Assembly (NCBI RefSeq): GCF_000423565.1
Contig: NZ_KE384036.1
Location: 124,001 to 188,000 of the forward strand
Length of the DNA: 64,000 nucleotides
Direction: 5' to 3'
Source: Runella zeae DSM 19591
GTDB lineage: Bacteria; Bacteroidota; Bacteroidia; Cytophagales; Spirosomataceae
The translations under genes were made by a program, and so were the position numbers. The notes beneath the pieces are model-generated. The model worked only from the letters and a program-made list of their open reading frames with translations. It had not been told where the DNA came from and ran no database searches. Positions 52,019 through 61,998 of the stretch are shown here, piece by piece; position 1 is the stretch's first letter; every line of letters begins with the position of its first letter.

Positions 52019-53056
52019 ATGAAAAATCCCATTCTCTATGTATTGCCAAGCTTGGTGTTAGTGCTTGCCGCTTGCAATCAGAATCAGCCAGAACAAAAAA
52101 CCATCGCCACTGCTACGGCCACCCCTGTAAGTGTAGAAGAAGTACAGACATCAGCTATCAATAGCGACATTTCGGTCAGTGGAAATATTGAAGGAAATAC
52201 CACCGTACGTCTTGGCTTTTTGGTGGCAGGCAAAGTAAACTTTATCGCCGCCCGCGAAGGGCAAGCCATTAAAAAAGGACAATTGGTAGCAAGCTTAGAC
52301 CCTACCAACTATCACATTGCCAAGCAATTGGCTGATGTACAAACCAATGCCGTGACCGACGAATTTAATCGTCTCAAACTTCTACGTGACAAAGGGAGCG
52401 TCACTGAGAGCGACTTCTCGAAAGTAAATTTTTCGCTACAACAAGCCCAATTACAACAACAACTCCATCAAAAAAACGAAAGCGATACCAAGCTATACGC
52501 GCCCATTAGCGGCGTGTTGATGAAAAAACTAACCGAAGTGGGCGAGATTGTGGGTACGGGTATTCCTTGCTTTGTTATCTCAGATATCAGTCGCGTCAAA
52601 GTGTTGGCGTATATTCCTGAAGGTGAACTTCATTTTATCAAAATCGGGCAACGCGCCGAAATTACTATCTCTGCTTTGGACAAAACATTTTCGGGGCGCG
52701 TGATTGAAGTGGGTTCTGCCGCTGATGTGACTTCGAGGGCTTTTACTATCAAAATCGAAGTCGAAAATCCCGGCCAAGCCATCCGCCCTGGCATGATAGC
52801 CGAAGCCAAAATAAAAGTAAACGCCACTTCTGAAATGGTGCTTTTGCCCATCGAAAGTATCAGCCGCGACATCAACAACCAAACCTACGTGTATGTGGTG
52901 GACAAATCGGTCAACAAGGCTTTCAAACGGGAAGTAAGTATCGGAAAAATGGTTGAAAACAAAGTGGAAATCATCAAAGGACTCAACAGCGGCGACGTAG
53001 TAGTGACTGCGGGTCAAAACAAAATCACCGAGGGTTCTTTGGTAACGATTAAATAA
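52019..53056 (+). CDS. RND efflux periplasmic adaptor lipoprotein
   Basis: 345 residues. Lipoprotein signal with lipobox LAAC (Cys19). The membrane-fusion pattern is seen in VRLGFLVAGKVNFIAAREGQAIKKGQLVASLDP (lipoyl half), a helical hairpin around DEFNRLKLLRDKGSVTESDF, and IRPGMIAEAKI. It links the inner-membrane pump to TolC. It sits 4 bp after the preceding gene and 9 bp before the pump gene. Confidence 0.93.
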   Translation: MKNPILYVLPSLVLVLAACNQNQPEQKTIATATATPVSVEEVQTSAINSDISVSGNIEGNTTVRLGFLVAGKVNFIAAREGQAIKKGQLVASLDPTNYHIAKQLADVQTNAVTDEFNRLKLLRDKGSVTESDFSKVNFSLQQAQLQQQLHQKNESDTKLYAPISGVLMKKLTEVGEIVGTGIPCFVISDISRVKVLAYIPEGELHFIKIGQRAEITISALDKTFSGRVIEVGSAADVTSRAFTIKIEVENPGQAIRPGMIAEAKIKVNATSEMVLLPIESISRDINNQTYVYVVDKSVNKAFKREVSIGKMVENKVEIIKGLNSGDVVVTAGQNKITEGSLVTIK

Positions 53057-53065
53057 CGTAAGACG

Positions 53066-56000
53066 ATGAATATCATACAAGCATCCTTAAAATATAAACA
53101 AGTCACAGTTTCAGTATTGTTATTGTTGTTTGTGATTGGGGTTCAATCTTTGTTGAACATGCCCCGCCGCGAAGACCCCAAAATCACCATTCGTACGGGT
53201 TTGGTGGTGGCCTATTATCCCGGTGCCAACTCTTCGCAAGTAGAAGACCAAGTCACCAAAAAACTAGAGCAGTATCTATTTCAGTACGAGGAAGTAAACA
53301 AAGCCAAAACCTACTCCACTACTAAAGATGGCGTGGTGGTCATCAATGTAGAACTTACAGAAAGAGTCAAACAGCCCGATATTTTTTGGAGCAAACTCCG
53401 CAACCAACTCCTTGTAGCCAAGCAGCTCGACCTGCCCGAAGGTGTCAGAGGGCCTATTGTCAATTCAGATTTTGGAGATACAGAGGCAATGGTCATTGCT
53501 TTAGAAAGCCCTACTGCCAGCCCAAGTGAGCTCAAAAGCTATGCCCAAAAACTGGAAGATTATCTTCGGACGATTCCTGCCACCTCCAAAGTGAAGCGTA
53601 TTGGCGAGCAAAAAGAAGAAATCGTGGTATCGTCCAATTCAGAAAAATTATCACAGTACGGTATCAGTTTGCAGCAAGTCGTCACTCTCTTGCAATCTCA
53701 AAACAAAATAAACCCCACCGGCGACATCAAGACCGACAACAATCAAACTTCGCTTTATACCAAAGGCTACTATAGCACCGAAGCTGACTTGGCCGACCAA
53801 ATTGTAGGCACATCGCAAACGGGTTCAGTGGTCAAATTGGGAGATATTGCCAAGCTCAAACGCGACTATGCCGAGCCTCAAAGCCTCATTACGGTCAATG
53901 GCAACTCGGCGATTTTGTTGGCTATTCAGATGCAAGAAGGAAACAACATTGTCAAATTTGGTGACGAAGTGAACGCTAAAATCGAGCACGCTCAAAAAGT
54001 CATTCCTTCTCACGTCAAGATTACGACGATTGTGAACCAGCCGCATTTGGTGCAAGAAAATATTTCGCACTTCATCAAAGAATTCTTTTTAGCCATTGTA
54101 TCGGTCATTGTGGTGGTCATTTTGCTGTTGCCGTTCCGCATTGCGGCAGTAGCGGCCACGGCCATTCCGGTGACGGTAGCCGTCACTTTCGCTCTTATGC
54201 ACGGCCTTGGTATTGAGCTTCATCAAGTATCATTGGCAGCGTTGATTTTGGTATTGGGCATGGTGGTAGACGATGCCATTGTGATTGCCGACAACTACGT
54301 GGAGCTTCTGGACGAAGGCATAGACCGCTGGACAGCCGCTTGGCGCAGTGCCAACGACCTAGTCATGCCAGTATTGGTAGCGACGATTACCATTGTGGCG
54401 TCGTTTATGCCGATGATTTTGCTCAATGGCAGTGTTGGAGAGTTTATTTTTGCTTTACCTATCACGGTGGCGATTGCATTGCTATCGTCTTTTGTAGTGG
54501 CAATGTTGCTTACGCCCATGTTATGTTATCTTTTTATCAAAAAAGGACTACATCAAGCTGACAATCAAGACCAAAAGAAAAGAAAGTCACTGCTCGACTA
54601 CATGCAAGAAGGCTATAATCGCCTCATTGATTGGTGCGTAAAATACCCCAAAACCACCCTCATCACTAGTTTTGCCTCTATCCTATTGGCAGGTCTATTG
54701 TTCAAGAGTGGAGTGCGACAGTTGTTTTTCCCCGCCGCCGAGAGAAATCAATTTATTGTAGAAGTATGGATGCCTACGGGTACGAAGTTGACCAAAACCA
54801 ACGAAGCCATCAAAAAAGCAGAAGCACTCATCAAAAACGATAAAAGAGTCGTTTCTTATGCCACCTTCACAGGTACTGCTTCTCCTCGGTTTTACTATAA
54901 TTTTTCGCCTGAGTTTCCTACTACCAACTACGCTCAGATTTTGGTGAACACCACTGACGAAAAAACCGCCGAAACTCTTGCCGAAGAATTGAGTCAAAAA
55001 GTAGATTCTACAATACCAGAGGGAAATACTTTTGTAAAACTCATGCAACAAGGCTCACCGCTCAAAGCACCTTTGGAGGTCAGAATTGTCGGTGACGACT
55101 TGGCTCGTTTGAAAGAAATTAGCGAACAAGTAACCGCTATCGTCAAAAACGCCCACGGCAGCCAACAAGTCCGCAATGATTTTGGAGAAGACTATTACGG
55201 GCTTTCACTCAATCTCAAACCCGAAGCTAGCCGCTTAGGATTTACCACAACGAGCATTTCGCAGACGGTTTATACAGGTTTTAGCGGAGCCGCTATTTCA
55301 AACATTTATGAAGGCAACAATGCCGTCAATATCGTGCTGCGCCTAGACGACGCCAACCGCCAAAATACCGACGACCTCCAAAAGATATACTTAAAATCAC
55401 CGATTACGGGAAGCAATGTACCTCTTCGCCAAATAGTAGATGTGGTACCTCAGTGGCAAACGGGCAAAATCATGCACCGAAACGGCGTTCGTACCCTTAC
55501 GGTGCAGTCGGAGGTAGCGCACGGAGTTTTACCAGCCGAACTTTTGAATCAAATCAAACCGCAGATTGAAAAGCTCTCATTGCCCAACGGCTATCATATT
55601 GAATACGGTGGCGAATATGCCAACAAACAAGAAACGCTCTCTCAAATGATCACCGCCCTTGTGGTAAGTTTGGTACTGATATTCTTCATTTTGTTGTTTC
55701 AATTCAAAAACCTAAAAGAATCAACCATCGTCATGCTGACAATTCCATTGAGCTTGTTTGGGGCTATTCTAGGGCTAGCCGTCACTGGCAACAATTTCAG
55801 CTTTACGGCCTTTATTGGGTTGATTTCATTGTCGGGGATTGTGGTTCGTAATGCGATCATTCTTGTAGACCATACCAACGAACTCATGCGACAAGGAATG
55901 GACATTCAAACCGCTGCCGTAGAAAGTGGCAAACGCCGCCTCCGCCCCATATTCTTGACCGCAATGGCGGCGGCAATCGGGGTACTTCCTATGATTATCT

Positions 56001-56167
56001 CGCAATCTCCCATGTGGGCTCCTCTCGCAAGCGTGTTGGCTTTTGGAGTAGTGTGGAGCATGATTATGGCCCTCATTACGGTTCCGGTACTTTATATTGG
56101 TTGGGTCAAGGTCAAAGACAAAAAAGACATTTTGTCGAACAGTGAATTTGAGAATTCGCCAAGTTGA
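53066..56167 (+). CDS. RND efflux pump, inner-membrane permease
   Basis: 1033 residues, full length for AcrB-type pumps, with 12 membrane helices and two large periplasmic loops. The TM4 proton-relay Asp pair is in GMVVDDAIVIADNY; the second half shows SLSGIVVRNAIILVDH and RRLRPIFLTAMAAAIGVLPM. N-terminal sequence NMPRREDPKITIRTGLVVAYYPGA is typical of the MMPL/Acr-like HAE group. Exports drugs, solvents or other compounds from the periplasm; substrate not known. The genes adaptor-pump-tolC form one operon. Confidence 0.95.
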   Translation: MNIIQASLKYKQVTVSVLLLLFVIGVQSLLNMPRREDPKITIRTGLVVAYYPGANSSQVEDQVTKKLEQYLFQYEEVNKAKTYSTTKDGVVVINVELTERVKQPDIFWSKLRNQLLVAKQLDLPEGVRGPIVNSDFGDTEAMVIALESPTASPSELKSYAQKLEDYLRTIPATSKVKRIGEQKEEIVVSSNSEKLSQYGISLQQVVTLLQSQNKINPTGDIKTDNNQTSLYTKGYYSTEADLADQIVGTSQTGSVVKLGDIAKLKRDYAEPQSLITVNGNSAILLAIQMQEGNNIVKFGDEVNAKIEHAQKVIPSHVKITTIVNQPHLVQENISHFIKEFFLAIVSVIVVVILLLPFRIAAVAATAIPVTVAVTFALMHGLGIELHQVSLAALILVLGMVVDDAIVIADNYVELLDEGIDRWTAAWRSANDLVMPVLVATITIVASFMPMILLNGSVGEFIFALPITVAIALLSSFVVAMLLTPMLCYLFIKKGLHQADNQDQKKRKSLLDYMQEGYNRLIDWCVKYPKTTLITSFASILLAGLLFKSGVRQLFFPAAERNQFIVEVWMPTGTKLTKTNEAIKKAEALIKNDKRVVSYATFTGTASPRFYYNFSPEFPTTNYAQILVNTTDEKTAETLAEELSQKVDSTIPEGNTFVKLMQQGSPLKAPLEVRIVGDDLARLKEISEQVTAIVKNAHGSQQVRNDFGEDYYGLSLNLKPEASRLGFTTTSISQTVYTGFSGAAISNIYEGNNAVNIVLRLDDANRQNTDDLQKIYLKSPITGSNVPLRQIVDVVPQWQTGKIMHRNGVRTLTVQSEVAHGVLPAELLNQIKPQIEKLSLPNGYHIEYGGEYANKQETLSQMITALVVSLVLIFFILLFQFKNLKESTIVMLTIPLSLFGAILGLAVTGNNFSFTAFIGLISLSGIVVRNAIILVDHTNELMRQGMDIQTAAVESGKRRLRPIFLTAMAAAIGVLPMIISQSPMWAPLASVLAFGVVWSMIMALITVPVLYIGWVKVKDKKDILSNSEFENSPS

Positions 56168-56218
56168 AAATTCAGAAATGTTAAGAGTTACCTCTAGTAG
56201 GACTTAAAAATCACGAAC

Positions 56219-57556
56219 ATGAAAAATCTAAAAATATTCACCGTACCCTTGTTGATGTGCGGTATTCTATCCATACAAAACGCTTGGGCACAAACCACTT
56301 ATTCGTTGGAGCAATTGACGGATATTGCCCTTAAATCCAACCGTGGACTAGCCATCAAACAATGGCAGATTGAGGAACGTAAAGCCAAGGTCAAAGAAGA
56401 CGAAATCAAACGCTTACCGGCGGTGAATCTCAGTAGTACTTATCAGTATAATTTCAACTTAGCCGAAATTACAATCCCTGCGGGAACCATCGGCACTATT
56501 CCCCTGAGTGCTACCAATCAGGTACTTTTGCCCAATCAAGATGAAAGTTTTACCGTTGGCAAAAAAAGTAATTACAACATCGGAGTGAGTGCTTATCAAC
56601 CTCTTTCGCAACAAGCAAAAATCAAAACGGGCATCGAAGCTAGTAAATTAGAAACGGTGGTGAGTGAGAAAGAAAAACAAAAAATGGCTTCACAAATCAA
56701 GCATGGAATTGAGCAATTGTATTTTGGGACCCTCATTGCCCAAAAGCAACTAGAAGAAGCCCAAGCTAAACTTGAGCTAGCTCATACCCGAATGAAAGAT
56801 GTCGAAAACGCTTTGGAAGCAGGCAAAACGCTCGATGTCAACAAAGTAGGCTTGCTTGCTAATATCGCCGACGAGGAGCAAAATATCTTGAAATTGAATT
56901 TTCAGATTCAAAACTATAAATCTGATATTGCCAAACTAGCAGGTTTGGAAAGCGAAAACTTCAACTTAGAAAGCTCCCTCCCACTCCTCGTTGGGCTTCC
57001 CAATGTAGAAGACCTCAAAACCGAGCTCTCTGCTAATCCTGACCTACAACTTGCCAATCTTTCTAAAAACAAAGCAGAATTGGGCATCAAAGCGGCCAAA
57101 CTGAGCGAGCGGCCAGATTTGGGGTTGATTGCGGGCTATGCCTTCCAAAGTGGCAACCCTTTAGCACCCGCCAACAACCCTTTTGTGGGTATCAATTTAA
57201 AATGGAATATACAAGATTTATATGCCAACAAACAAACCCAAAAACAACGCGCCTTTCAACTCAAACAAGCCCAAGAAAACATAGATTATACCAAGCAGCA
57301 GCTTTCGTACGAAATCGACAAAGCGTACCGTAAAGCGCTCCAAAGTAAATCTTTGATTGAGGTCGCCGAAAAAGCTTTAAAGTATCGTCAAGAAGAACTG
57401 AAATTACAAACCGACAAGCAGGCCGCTGGCATGAATCTCAAAACGGATTTGTTATCGACCAAAGTGCTAGTGGCGAAGGCAGAAGCAGATGTATATGCCG
57501 CTAAGATGTCGTATCTAATAGCCGTGTCGGACTTAGATGTATTGATAGGAAAATAG
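56219..57556 (+). CDS. TolC family outer-membrane efflux protein
   Basis: 445 residues with signal peptide (MKNLKIFTVPLLMCGILSIQNAWAQ). Two OEP repeats with long coiled-coil helices: SLEQLTDIALKSNRGLAIKQWQIEERKAKVKEDEIKRLPAVNLSS early, and YTKQQLSYEIDKAYRKALQ ... MSYLIAVSDLDVLIGK at the end. Completes the RND tripartite system, 51 bp after the pump. Confidence 0.93.
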   Translation: MKNLKIFTVPLLMCGILSIQNAWAQTTYSLEQLTDIALKSNRGLAIKQWQIEERKAKVKEDEIKRLPAVNLSSTYQYNFNLAEITIPAGTIGTIPLSATNQVLLPNQDESFTVGKKSNYNIGVSAYQPLSQQAKIKTGIEASKLETVVSEKEKQKMASQIKHGIEQLYFGTLIAQKQLEEAQAKLELAHTRMKDVENALEAGKTLDVNKVGLLANIADEEQNILKLNFQIQNYKSDIAKLAGLESENFNLESSLPLLVGLPNVEDLKTELSANPDLQLANLSKNKAELGIKAAKLSERPDLGLIAGYAFQSGNPLAPANNPFVGINLKWNIQDLYANKQTQKQRAFQLKQAQENIDYTKQQLSYEIDKAYRKALQSKSLIEVAEKALKYRQEELKLQTDKQAAGMNLKTDLLSTKVLVAKAEADVYAAKMSYLIAVSDLDVLIGK

Positions 57557-57574
57557 CGATGCTTTGTCGTTTTT

Positions 57575-57622
57575 TGCGTCGGAGACGCAATACCTCTTTT
57601 GCCCCAAATCATAATTTGGGGC
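57575..57622. repeat. two perfect hairpins between tolC and lysoplasmalogenase genes
   Basis: TGCGTC-GGA-GACGCA (57575-57589) and GCCCCAAAT-CATA-ATTTGGGGC (57601-57622). Neither has a clear T run, but both lie between convergent genes and may act as terminators or mRNA 3' stabilisers. Confidence 0.6.
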
Positions 57623-57640
57623 AAGCTGTACGTCACGATT

Positions 57641-58303
57641 TTATTTCTTAGAAATGCCCCACACTATCAACCACTGCGCTGCCGCATAGGTACTCATCAC
57701 AAACAAAGTAGACGCTTCAAAAGGAGACAAAAATTTGTTGAGGGCAATGCCTGAGTCAGATAAAATAAACAATACCGCCCCCACTAAAACCCAATTAAAA
57801 CTGGTAGAAGAGACTGACTTAAATCGAAAAGCGGCTGCTACTCCCATACTACACAAACAAATAGAATAAGCTACTACGGGTATCCACAATCCCTGATTGT
57901 TAGGCGTATCCGTAATAGGAGAATGTAAAATCATCAAAAATATAAATCCATAAAGCGCAAAAGGAATAACGAGTTTCCACCAATTGACCTTTAAATACTG
58001 CTTACCTGCGGAGGAAAGAGTCTTCTGAAAAGCTATGATATAAAAAACCTGCATGACAAGAAAAGAACCCAAACCCGCCATAAACATGTTTTGTCCCCCA
58101 AACATCAAAAAAACGTCACCTCCTAAACCAAACCACATTCCTATCCACAGCCACGGGTGAGTCTTCAAATAATCGCGGGTCCAAAACAACAACGAAAGCA
58201 TAATAAGCGGCTTAAATACATACACACCCTCTCTGAACCCTGCATAACTACAGATAATCTCGATGATGACAATAGCTACATAAATAATAAGTTGGAGCGA
58301 CAT
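57641..58303 (-). CDS. lysoplasmalogenase (YhhN family)
   Basis: 220 residues, about eight membrane helices, matching the YhhN/TMEM86 family that cleaves the vinyl ether of lysoplasmalogens. Family marks: VFKPLIMLSLL, WFGLGGDVFLMF, AGLGSFLVMQVFYIIAF and GAVLFILSDSGIALNKF, with the conserved Asp residues. Inner membrane. Encoded 24 bp after the epimerase gene on the same strand. Confidence 0.88.
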   Translation of the reverse strand: MSLQLIIYVAIVIIEIICSYAGFREGVYVFKPLIMLSLLFWTRDYLKTHPWLWIGMWFGLGGDVFLMFGGQNMFMAGLGSFLVMQVFYIIAFQKTLSSAGKQYLKVNWWKLVIPFALYGFIFLMILHSPITDTPNNQGLWIPVVAYSICLCSMGVAAAFRFKSVSSTSFNWVLVGAVLFILSDSGIALNKFLSPFEASTLFVMSTYAAAQWLIVWGISKK

Positions 58304-58327
58304 GAGGAGCTAGCTGTAAGGAGTCCG

Positions 58328-58732
58328 TTATTTCTTTTCTTGGCAGAGTTCTATGAGTACGCCATTGGTACCTTTGGGATGCAAAAAGCAAACTAGCTTA
58401 TTATCAGCGCCTTGTTTGGGAGTTTCATTAAGAAGGATAAAACCTTCATCTTTAAGTCGTTGCATTTCACTTACAATATCGTTTACTTCAAAAGCGACAT
58501 GATGAATCCCCTCTCCTTTTTTCTCAATAAACTTCGCAATAGGACTATCAGGATTGGTTGCTTCCAGAAGCTCAATTTTTGTTTGATTAATCTTAAAAAA
58601 AGAAGTCATCACTCCCTCCGTCTCTACGGCTTCATGCTTGTAGGGAGCCACATTAAAAAGTTTGGAAAACAAATCGTCGGAAGCGGAAATACTCTTGACG
58701 GCAATCCCTAAATGTTCGACATTGGTAAACAT
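58328..58732 (-). CDS. mce: methylmalonyl-CoA epimerase
   Basis: 134 residues, vicinal-oxygen-chelate fold. Metal ligands: His in VEHLGIAVKS, His in GIHHVAFEV and Glu in GVLIELCQ. It interconverts (R)- and (S)-methylmalonyl-CoA for propionate metabolism. The mutase subunits are not in the window. Family length is typical. Confidence 0.92.
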   Translation of the reverse strand: MFTNVEHLGIAVKSISASDDLFSKLFNVAPYKHEAVETEGVMTSFFKINQTKIELLEATNPDSPIAKFIEKKGEGIHHVAFEVNDIVSEMQRLKDEGFILLNETPKQGADNKLVCFLHPKGTNGVLIELCQEKK

Positions 58733-58946
58733 ATTCTGATAGTTGGTGATTGAAAAAAATTATTTGTAAAAGACTGGAAAAGGCAAAGTCTCATCAATGA
58801 TTTCTAAAAACTACTACTGGTATATCCTATACTTCTGTAGCTCGCCCAAATAACATCTTTATTGTGGAGACATTCTAATATTTTTTTTCAAACGTTTGCA
58901 TTAGTTTTTCTTATTTCTGGCTTTATTTCTTCAAATATTAATAATG

Positions 58947-58954
58947 TATATTTG
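58947..58954 (+). promoter_or_regulatory. possible -7 element for inositol oxygenase gene
   Basis: TATATTTG fits TAnnTTTG and ends 50 bp before the ATG at 59005; no TTG stands at the usual distance. Confidence 0.35.
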
Positions 58955-59004
58955 CTCAGTCACAAACATCTATATCAAGATATAACTTACTCTAACATAC
59001 TCAA

Positions 59005-59889
59005 ATGAGCACCACCTCTTATAGTAATGCCGAAATTGCACCCTTAGCAAGTTTAGATGACTGGGAAGATGACCTTTTGAAGCGTTATCCAGACCCTGAT
59101 AGCATAGCCCAAGCCAAAGCCAAAGAAGAATTTCGTAACTACGACCAACCTGGCCGCGACACAGTTACGGAGTTTTATCGCCTCAATCACAAATACCAAA
59201 CTTATGATTTTGTGATGGAAAAAGAACGGGAATTCTTAAAATTCGATAAAAAAGAAATGCCCGTATGGGATGCTTTCCAGTTCTTAAACACCCTTGTCGA
59301 TGACTCAGATCCAGATATTGAGCTTGACCAGCTTCAGCACCTTCTCCAAACTTCAGAAGCTATCCGCGCCGATGGCCATCCTGATTGGTTTGTATTGACG
59401 GGCCTGCTACACGACATGGGCAAAGTGCTTTGTCTGTTTGGTGAGCCACAATGGGCGGTTGTGGGAGATACTTTCCCGGTAGGCTGCAAGCACTCTGATA
59501 GAATCGTTTATCCCGAATTTTTTGAAGCCAATCCAGATTCAAAAGATGAACGTTACAATACCCAATATGGTGTATATGAGCCTAATTGCGGCTTACGTAA
59601 TGTACACATGTCGTGGGGCCATGACGAGTATCTTTATCAAATGGTAAAAGATTATTTGCCAGAGTCGGCGCTTTATATGATTCGCTATCACTCATTTTAT
59701 GCACAGCACCGCGAGCAAGCCTACAATCACCTCATGGATGCTCACGACCACGAATACTTCAAATGGGTAAAATTGTTTAACCCTTACGACTTATATTCAA
59801 AAGCTCCCACTCCTCCCAACTGGAAAGAGCTTCGTCCTTATTACGAAGATTTGGCAGCGAAATACTTGCCTACTACCTTGAAATTCTAA
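59005..59889 (+). CDS. myo-inositol oxygenase
   Basis: 294 residues, clearly of the MIOX family otherwise typical of animals and plants. All six di-iron ligands of mouse MIOX have counterparts: His112 (QLQHLLQTSEAIR), His136 and Asp137 (LTGLLHDMGKV), His206 (SWGHDEYL), His229 (IRYHSFYAQH) and Asp262 (YDLYSK). It opens the inositol ring with O2 to D-glucuronate in the cytoplasm. Followed by a terminator and a LacI regulator on the same strand. No uronate catabolism genes are adjacent. Confidence 0.94.
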   Translation: MSTTSYSNAEIAPLASLDDWEDDLLKRYPDPDSIAQAKAKEEFRNYDQPGRDTVTEFYRLNHKYQTYDFVMEKEREFLKFDKKEMPVWDAFQFLNTLVDDSDPDIELDQLQHLLQTSEAIRADGHPDWFVLTGLLHDMGKVLCLFGEPQWAVVGDTFPVGCKHSDRIVYPEFFEANPDSKDERYNTQYGVYEPNCGLRNVHMSWGHDEYLYQMVKDYLPESALYMIRYHSFYAQHREQAYNHLMDAHDHEYFKWVKLFNPYDLYSKAPTPPNWKELRPYYEDLAAKYLPTTLKF

Positions 59890-59922
59890 AAATAAAGAGC
59901 GGCGACACCGCTCTTTATTTTT
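59889..59922 (+). terminator. terminator after inositol oxygenase gene
   Basis: Perfect stem AAAATAAAGAGCGG / CCGCTCTTTATTTT (59889-59902 and 59908-59921), 5-nt loop, starting within the stop codon. Confidence 0.85.
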
Positions 59923-59962
59923 AATCACCAAATACTTAATTTAGGGCTTCTATTACAAGCTC

Positions 59963-61000
59963 ATGAAAACGCCCCCAACCGACCGCCCCGTCACGATTAA
60001 AGACATTGCTCGTAAGTTTAAATGCTCTCCTTCAACGGTCTCTAGGGCATTAAACAATCACCCCCTTATCAATGAAGATACCCGCAAAAACCTACAAGAA
60101 TACGCCCAAAAGGTAGGTTATCAGCGTAATTCGGTATCGCTTAGCTTACTCAACAAACGCACAGGTACGCTGGGTGTGATTGTCCCAACGCTCAATCATC
60201 AGCACGAAACCGCCATCATCGACGGGTTGCAGTCGATGCTACAGCCTCAAGGTTATTTGATGAATATCTGCGTCACCAATGAGAGTTATCTTCTGGAAAA
60301 AGAATACGTAGAAAAACTCCTAGCCAATCGAGTAGAAGGGATTTTTCTTTCAATTTCGCAAGAAACCTACGACTCAGGCCACTACGAGCACCTCGAAAGT
60401 ATCATTCAGCGCAAAGTTCCGTTGATTTTTATCGACCGCGAATATGGAGGATTTGAAGCCAGTAGAGTCACCATTGACGACTATTACGGTGCATTTGCCG
60501 CCACCGAGCACTTAATCAAAATGGGCTGCCAACGAATTGCTCATTTAAAAGGTCCTCAAGGCTTGGCGGTGACGGAGCAACGATTCAATGGATATTTAGA
60601 TTGTCTCAAAAAATATCAGCTCCCTATCAATGAAGACCTCATCGCCAACACCAATTTCAAAGTAGATAGCGCAGTCATTCCCACCCAACGTTTTATGGAA
60701 CTCCCCTCTCCTCCAGATGGGATTTTTGGAGTCAACGACCAAGTAGCGATTGGAGCTATGTATGTAGTACGCGAGCAAGGGTTTGAAGTACCTAGGCAAG
60801 TAGCCATCGTCGGATTTGACGATTCTCCTATTTCGGCTTATATTTCGCCCCCACTTAGCACCGTCAGGCGCCCTGGCAAGCAGATTGGAGCAGAAGCATC
60901 TCGTATTTTTTTGGGAGAAATCAAAGATCGTACTTTAGCTTTTGAAAATCTGATACTACCCTCATCGCTCATCATCCGTGAATCATCTCTTCGGGCTTAA
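59963..61000 (+). CDS. LacI family transcriptional regulator
   Basis: 345 residues. N-terminal LacI helix-turn-helix VTIKDIARKFKCSPSTVSRALNNHPLI with the hinge, then a periplasmic-binding-protein-like sensing domain (TLGVIVPTLNHQHETAIIDGLQ, PDGIFGVNDQVAIGAMYV, VAIVGFDDSPISAYISPPLSTV). Probably controls sugar or polyol use; the neighbouring inositol oxygenase is a plausible target. The 3' end overlaps the sterol desaturase gene by 29 bp. Confidence 0.94.
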   Translation: MKTPPTDRPVTIKDIARKFKCSPSTVSRALNNHPLINEDTRKNLQEYAQKVGYQRNSVSLSLLNKRTGTLGVIVPTLNHQHETAIIDGLQSMLQPQGYLMNICVTNESYLLEKEYVEKLLANRVEGIFLSISQETYDSGHYEHLESIIQRKVPLIFIDREYGGFEASRVTIDDYYGAFAATEHLIKMGCQRIAHLKGPQGLAVTEQRFNGYLDCLKKYQLPINEDLIANTNFKVDSAVIPTQRFMELPSPPDGIFGVNDQVAIGAMYVVREQGFEVPRQVAIVGFDDSPISAYISPPLSTVRRPGKQIGAEASRIFLGEIKDRTLAFENLILPSSLIIRESSLRA

Positions 61001-61883
61001 GCTTTGATTGCTTTTCAGCTTCTCTTAGCTGATTACTGGTCATCGTGCTACCATCATGCGACCATCCGGGAGGGCTAAATACATATTTGAGTTTGGTTTT
61101 CCAGTCTACTTTTTTTCCTAAATCTTTGAAGATAGCCTTCCACTCATGAAAAACTGTATTGACCAAACTAGTGTCTTCCAACGACTTGGTAAGACCATAC
61201 CGTACGGGTTCGTCTTCTAACTCTTCTTGAAAAGTACCAAAAATACGATCCCAGATGATAAGACACATCCCCATGTTTTTGTCGAGATAGCGAGTATTGG
61301 AGGCATGGTGTACACGGTGGTGAGAAGGAGTCACAAATATATACCCTAACCAACCCAATTTCCCCAAGTAATTGGTATGTACAATGATGCCATAAGTCTG
61401 AGTAATAGAGTACATCAATACAATATCGGCGGGCTTGAATCCTACCAATACCAAAGGGATAAAATAAACAAACCGATACAAAGGTTGGAAAACTGAAGAA
61501 CGAAAGCCGGTAGTTAAGTTGAAAAATTCGGAAGAATGATGGGTGACATGCACTGCCCAAAAAAATCTACAATAATGGTCTACCACGTGCAACAAGTAAA
61601 ACACAAAATCTTCGGCCAAAAACAGCAATAACCAATAAGCATACACGTTGGTAATTTCGGTAAAATGGTATTGATAAAACCACGCCAAAACCACCACATA
61701 CACCGCCCGAAAAGCAAGATCAATGCCTCCGTTGAAAAGCATCAAAAAGAAATTGGTGAAAGTATCTCTCCACGTATAAAAATGGCGATGCTGCCAATGA
61801 CTCAAAAGTGCTTCCAATCCAATTAATATAGCATAAAAAGGCGTTGTTAATTGAATTATGGTTTGTTCTAATTCGTTAGTCAT
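60972..61883 (-). CDS. sterol desaturase/fatty acid hydroxylase family protein
   Basis: 303 residues, several membrane helices and the three His clusters of the integral-membrane di-iron hydroxylase family: HVVDHYCRFFWAVHVTHHSSE and HHRVHHASN. Substrate unknown (carotenoid, lipid or sterol-like). ATG at 61883 (MTNELEQ) is chosen over a TTG at 61952. CAAAGTTA at 61908-61915 reads TAACTTTG on the minus strand, a possible -7 element. The 3' end overlaps lacI. Confidence 0.9.
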   Translation of the reverse strand: MTNELEQTIIQLTTPFYAILIGLEALLSHWQHRHFYTWRDTFTNFFLMLFNGGIDLAFRAVYVVVLAWFYQYHFTEITNVYAYWLLLFLAEDFVFYLLHVVDHYCRFFWAVHVTHHSSEFFNLTTGFRSSVFQPLYRFVYFIPLVLVGFKPADIVLMYSITQTYGIIVHTNYLGKLGWLGYIFVTPSHHRVHHASNTRYLDKNMGMCLIIWDRIFGTFQEELEDEPVRYGLTKSLEDTSLVNTVFHEWKAIFKDLGKKVDWKTKLKYVFSPPGWSHDGSTMTSNQLREAEKQSKLKPEEMIHG

Positions 61884-61998
61884 TAGAAAAATACTATTTT
61901 TGCATTGCAAAGTTAGTAAAAAACAAAATATATACGGTGCCAAACTTGACAAACTAGCCTAAACGCCGTATAATAGCACAAATCCCGATAGTACGAGT

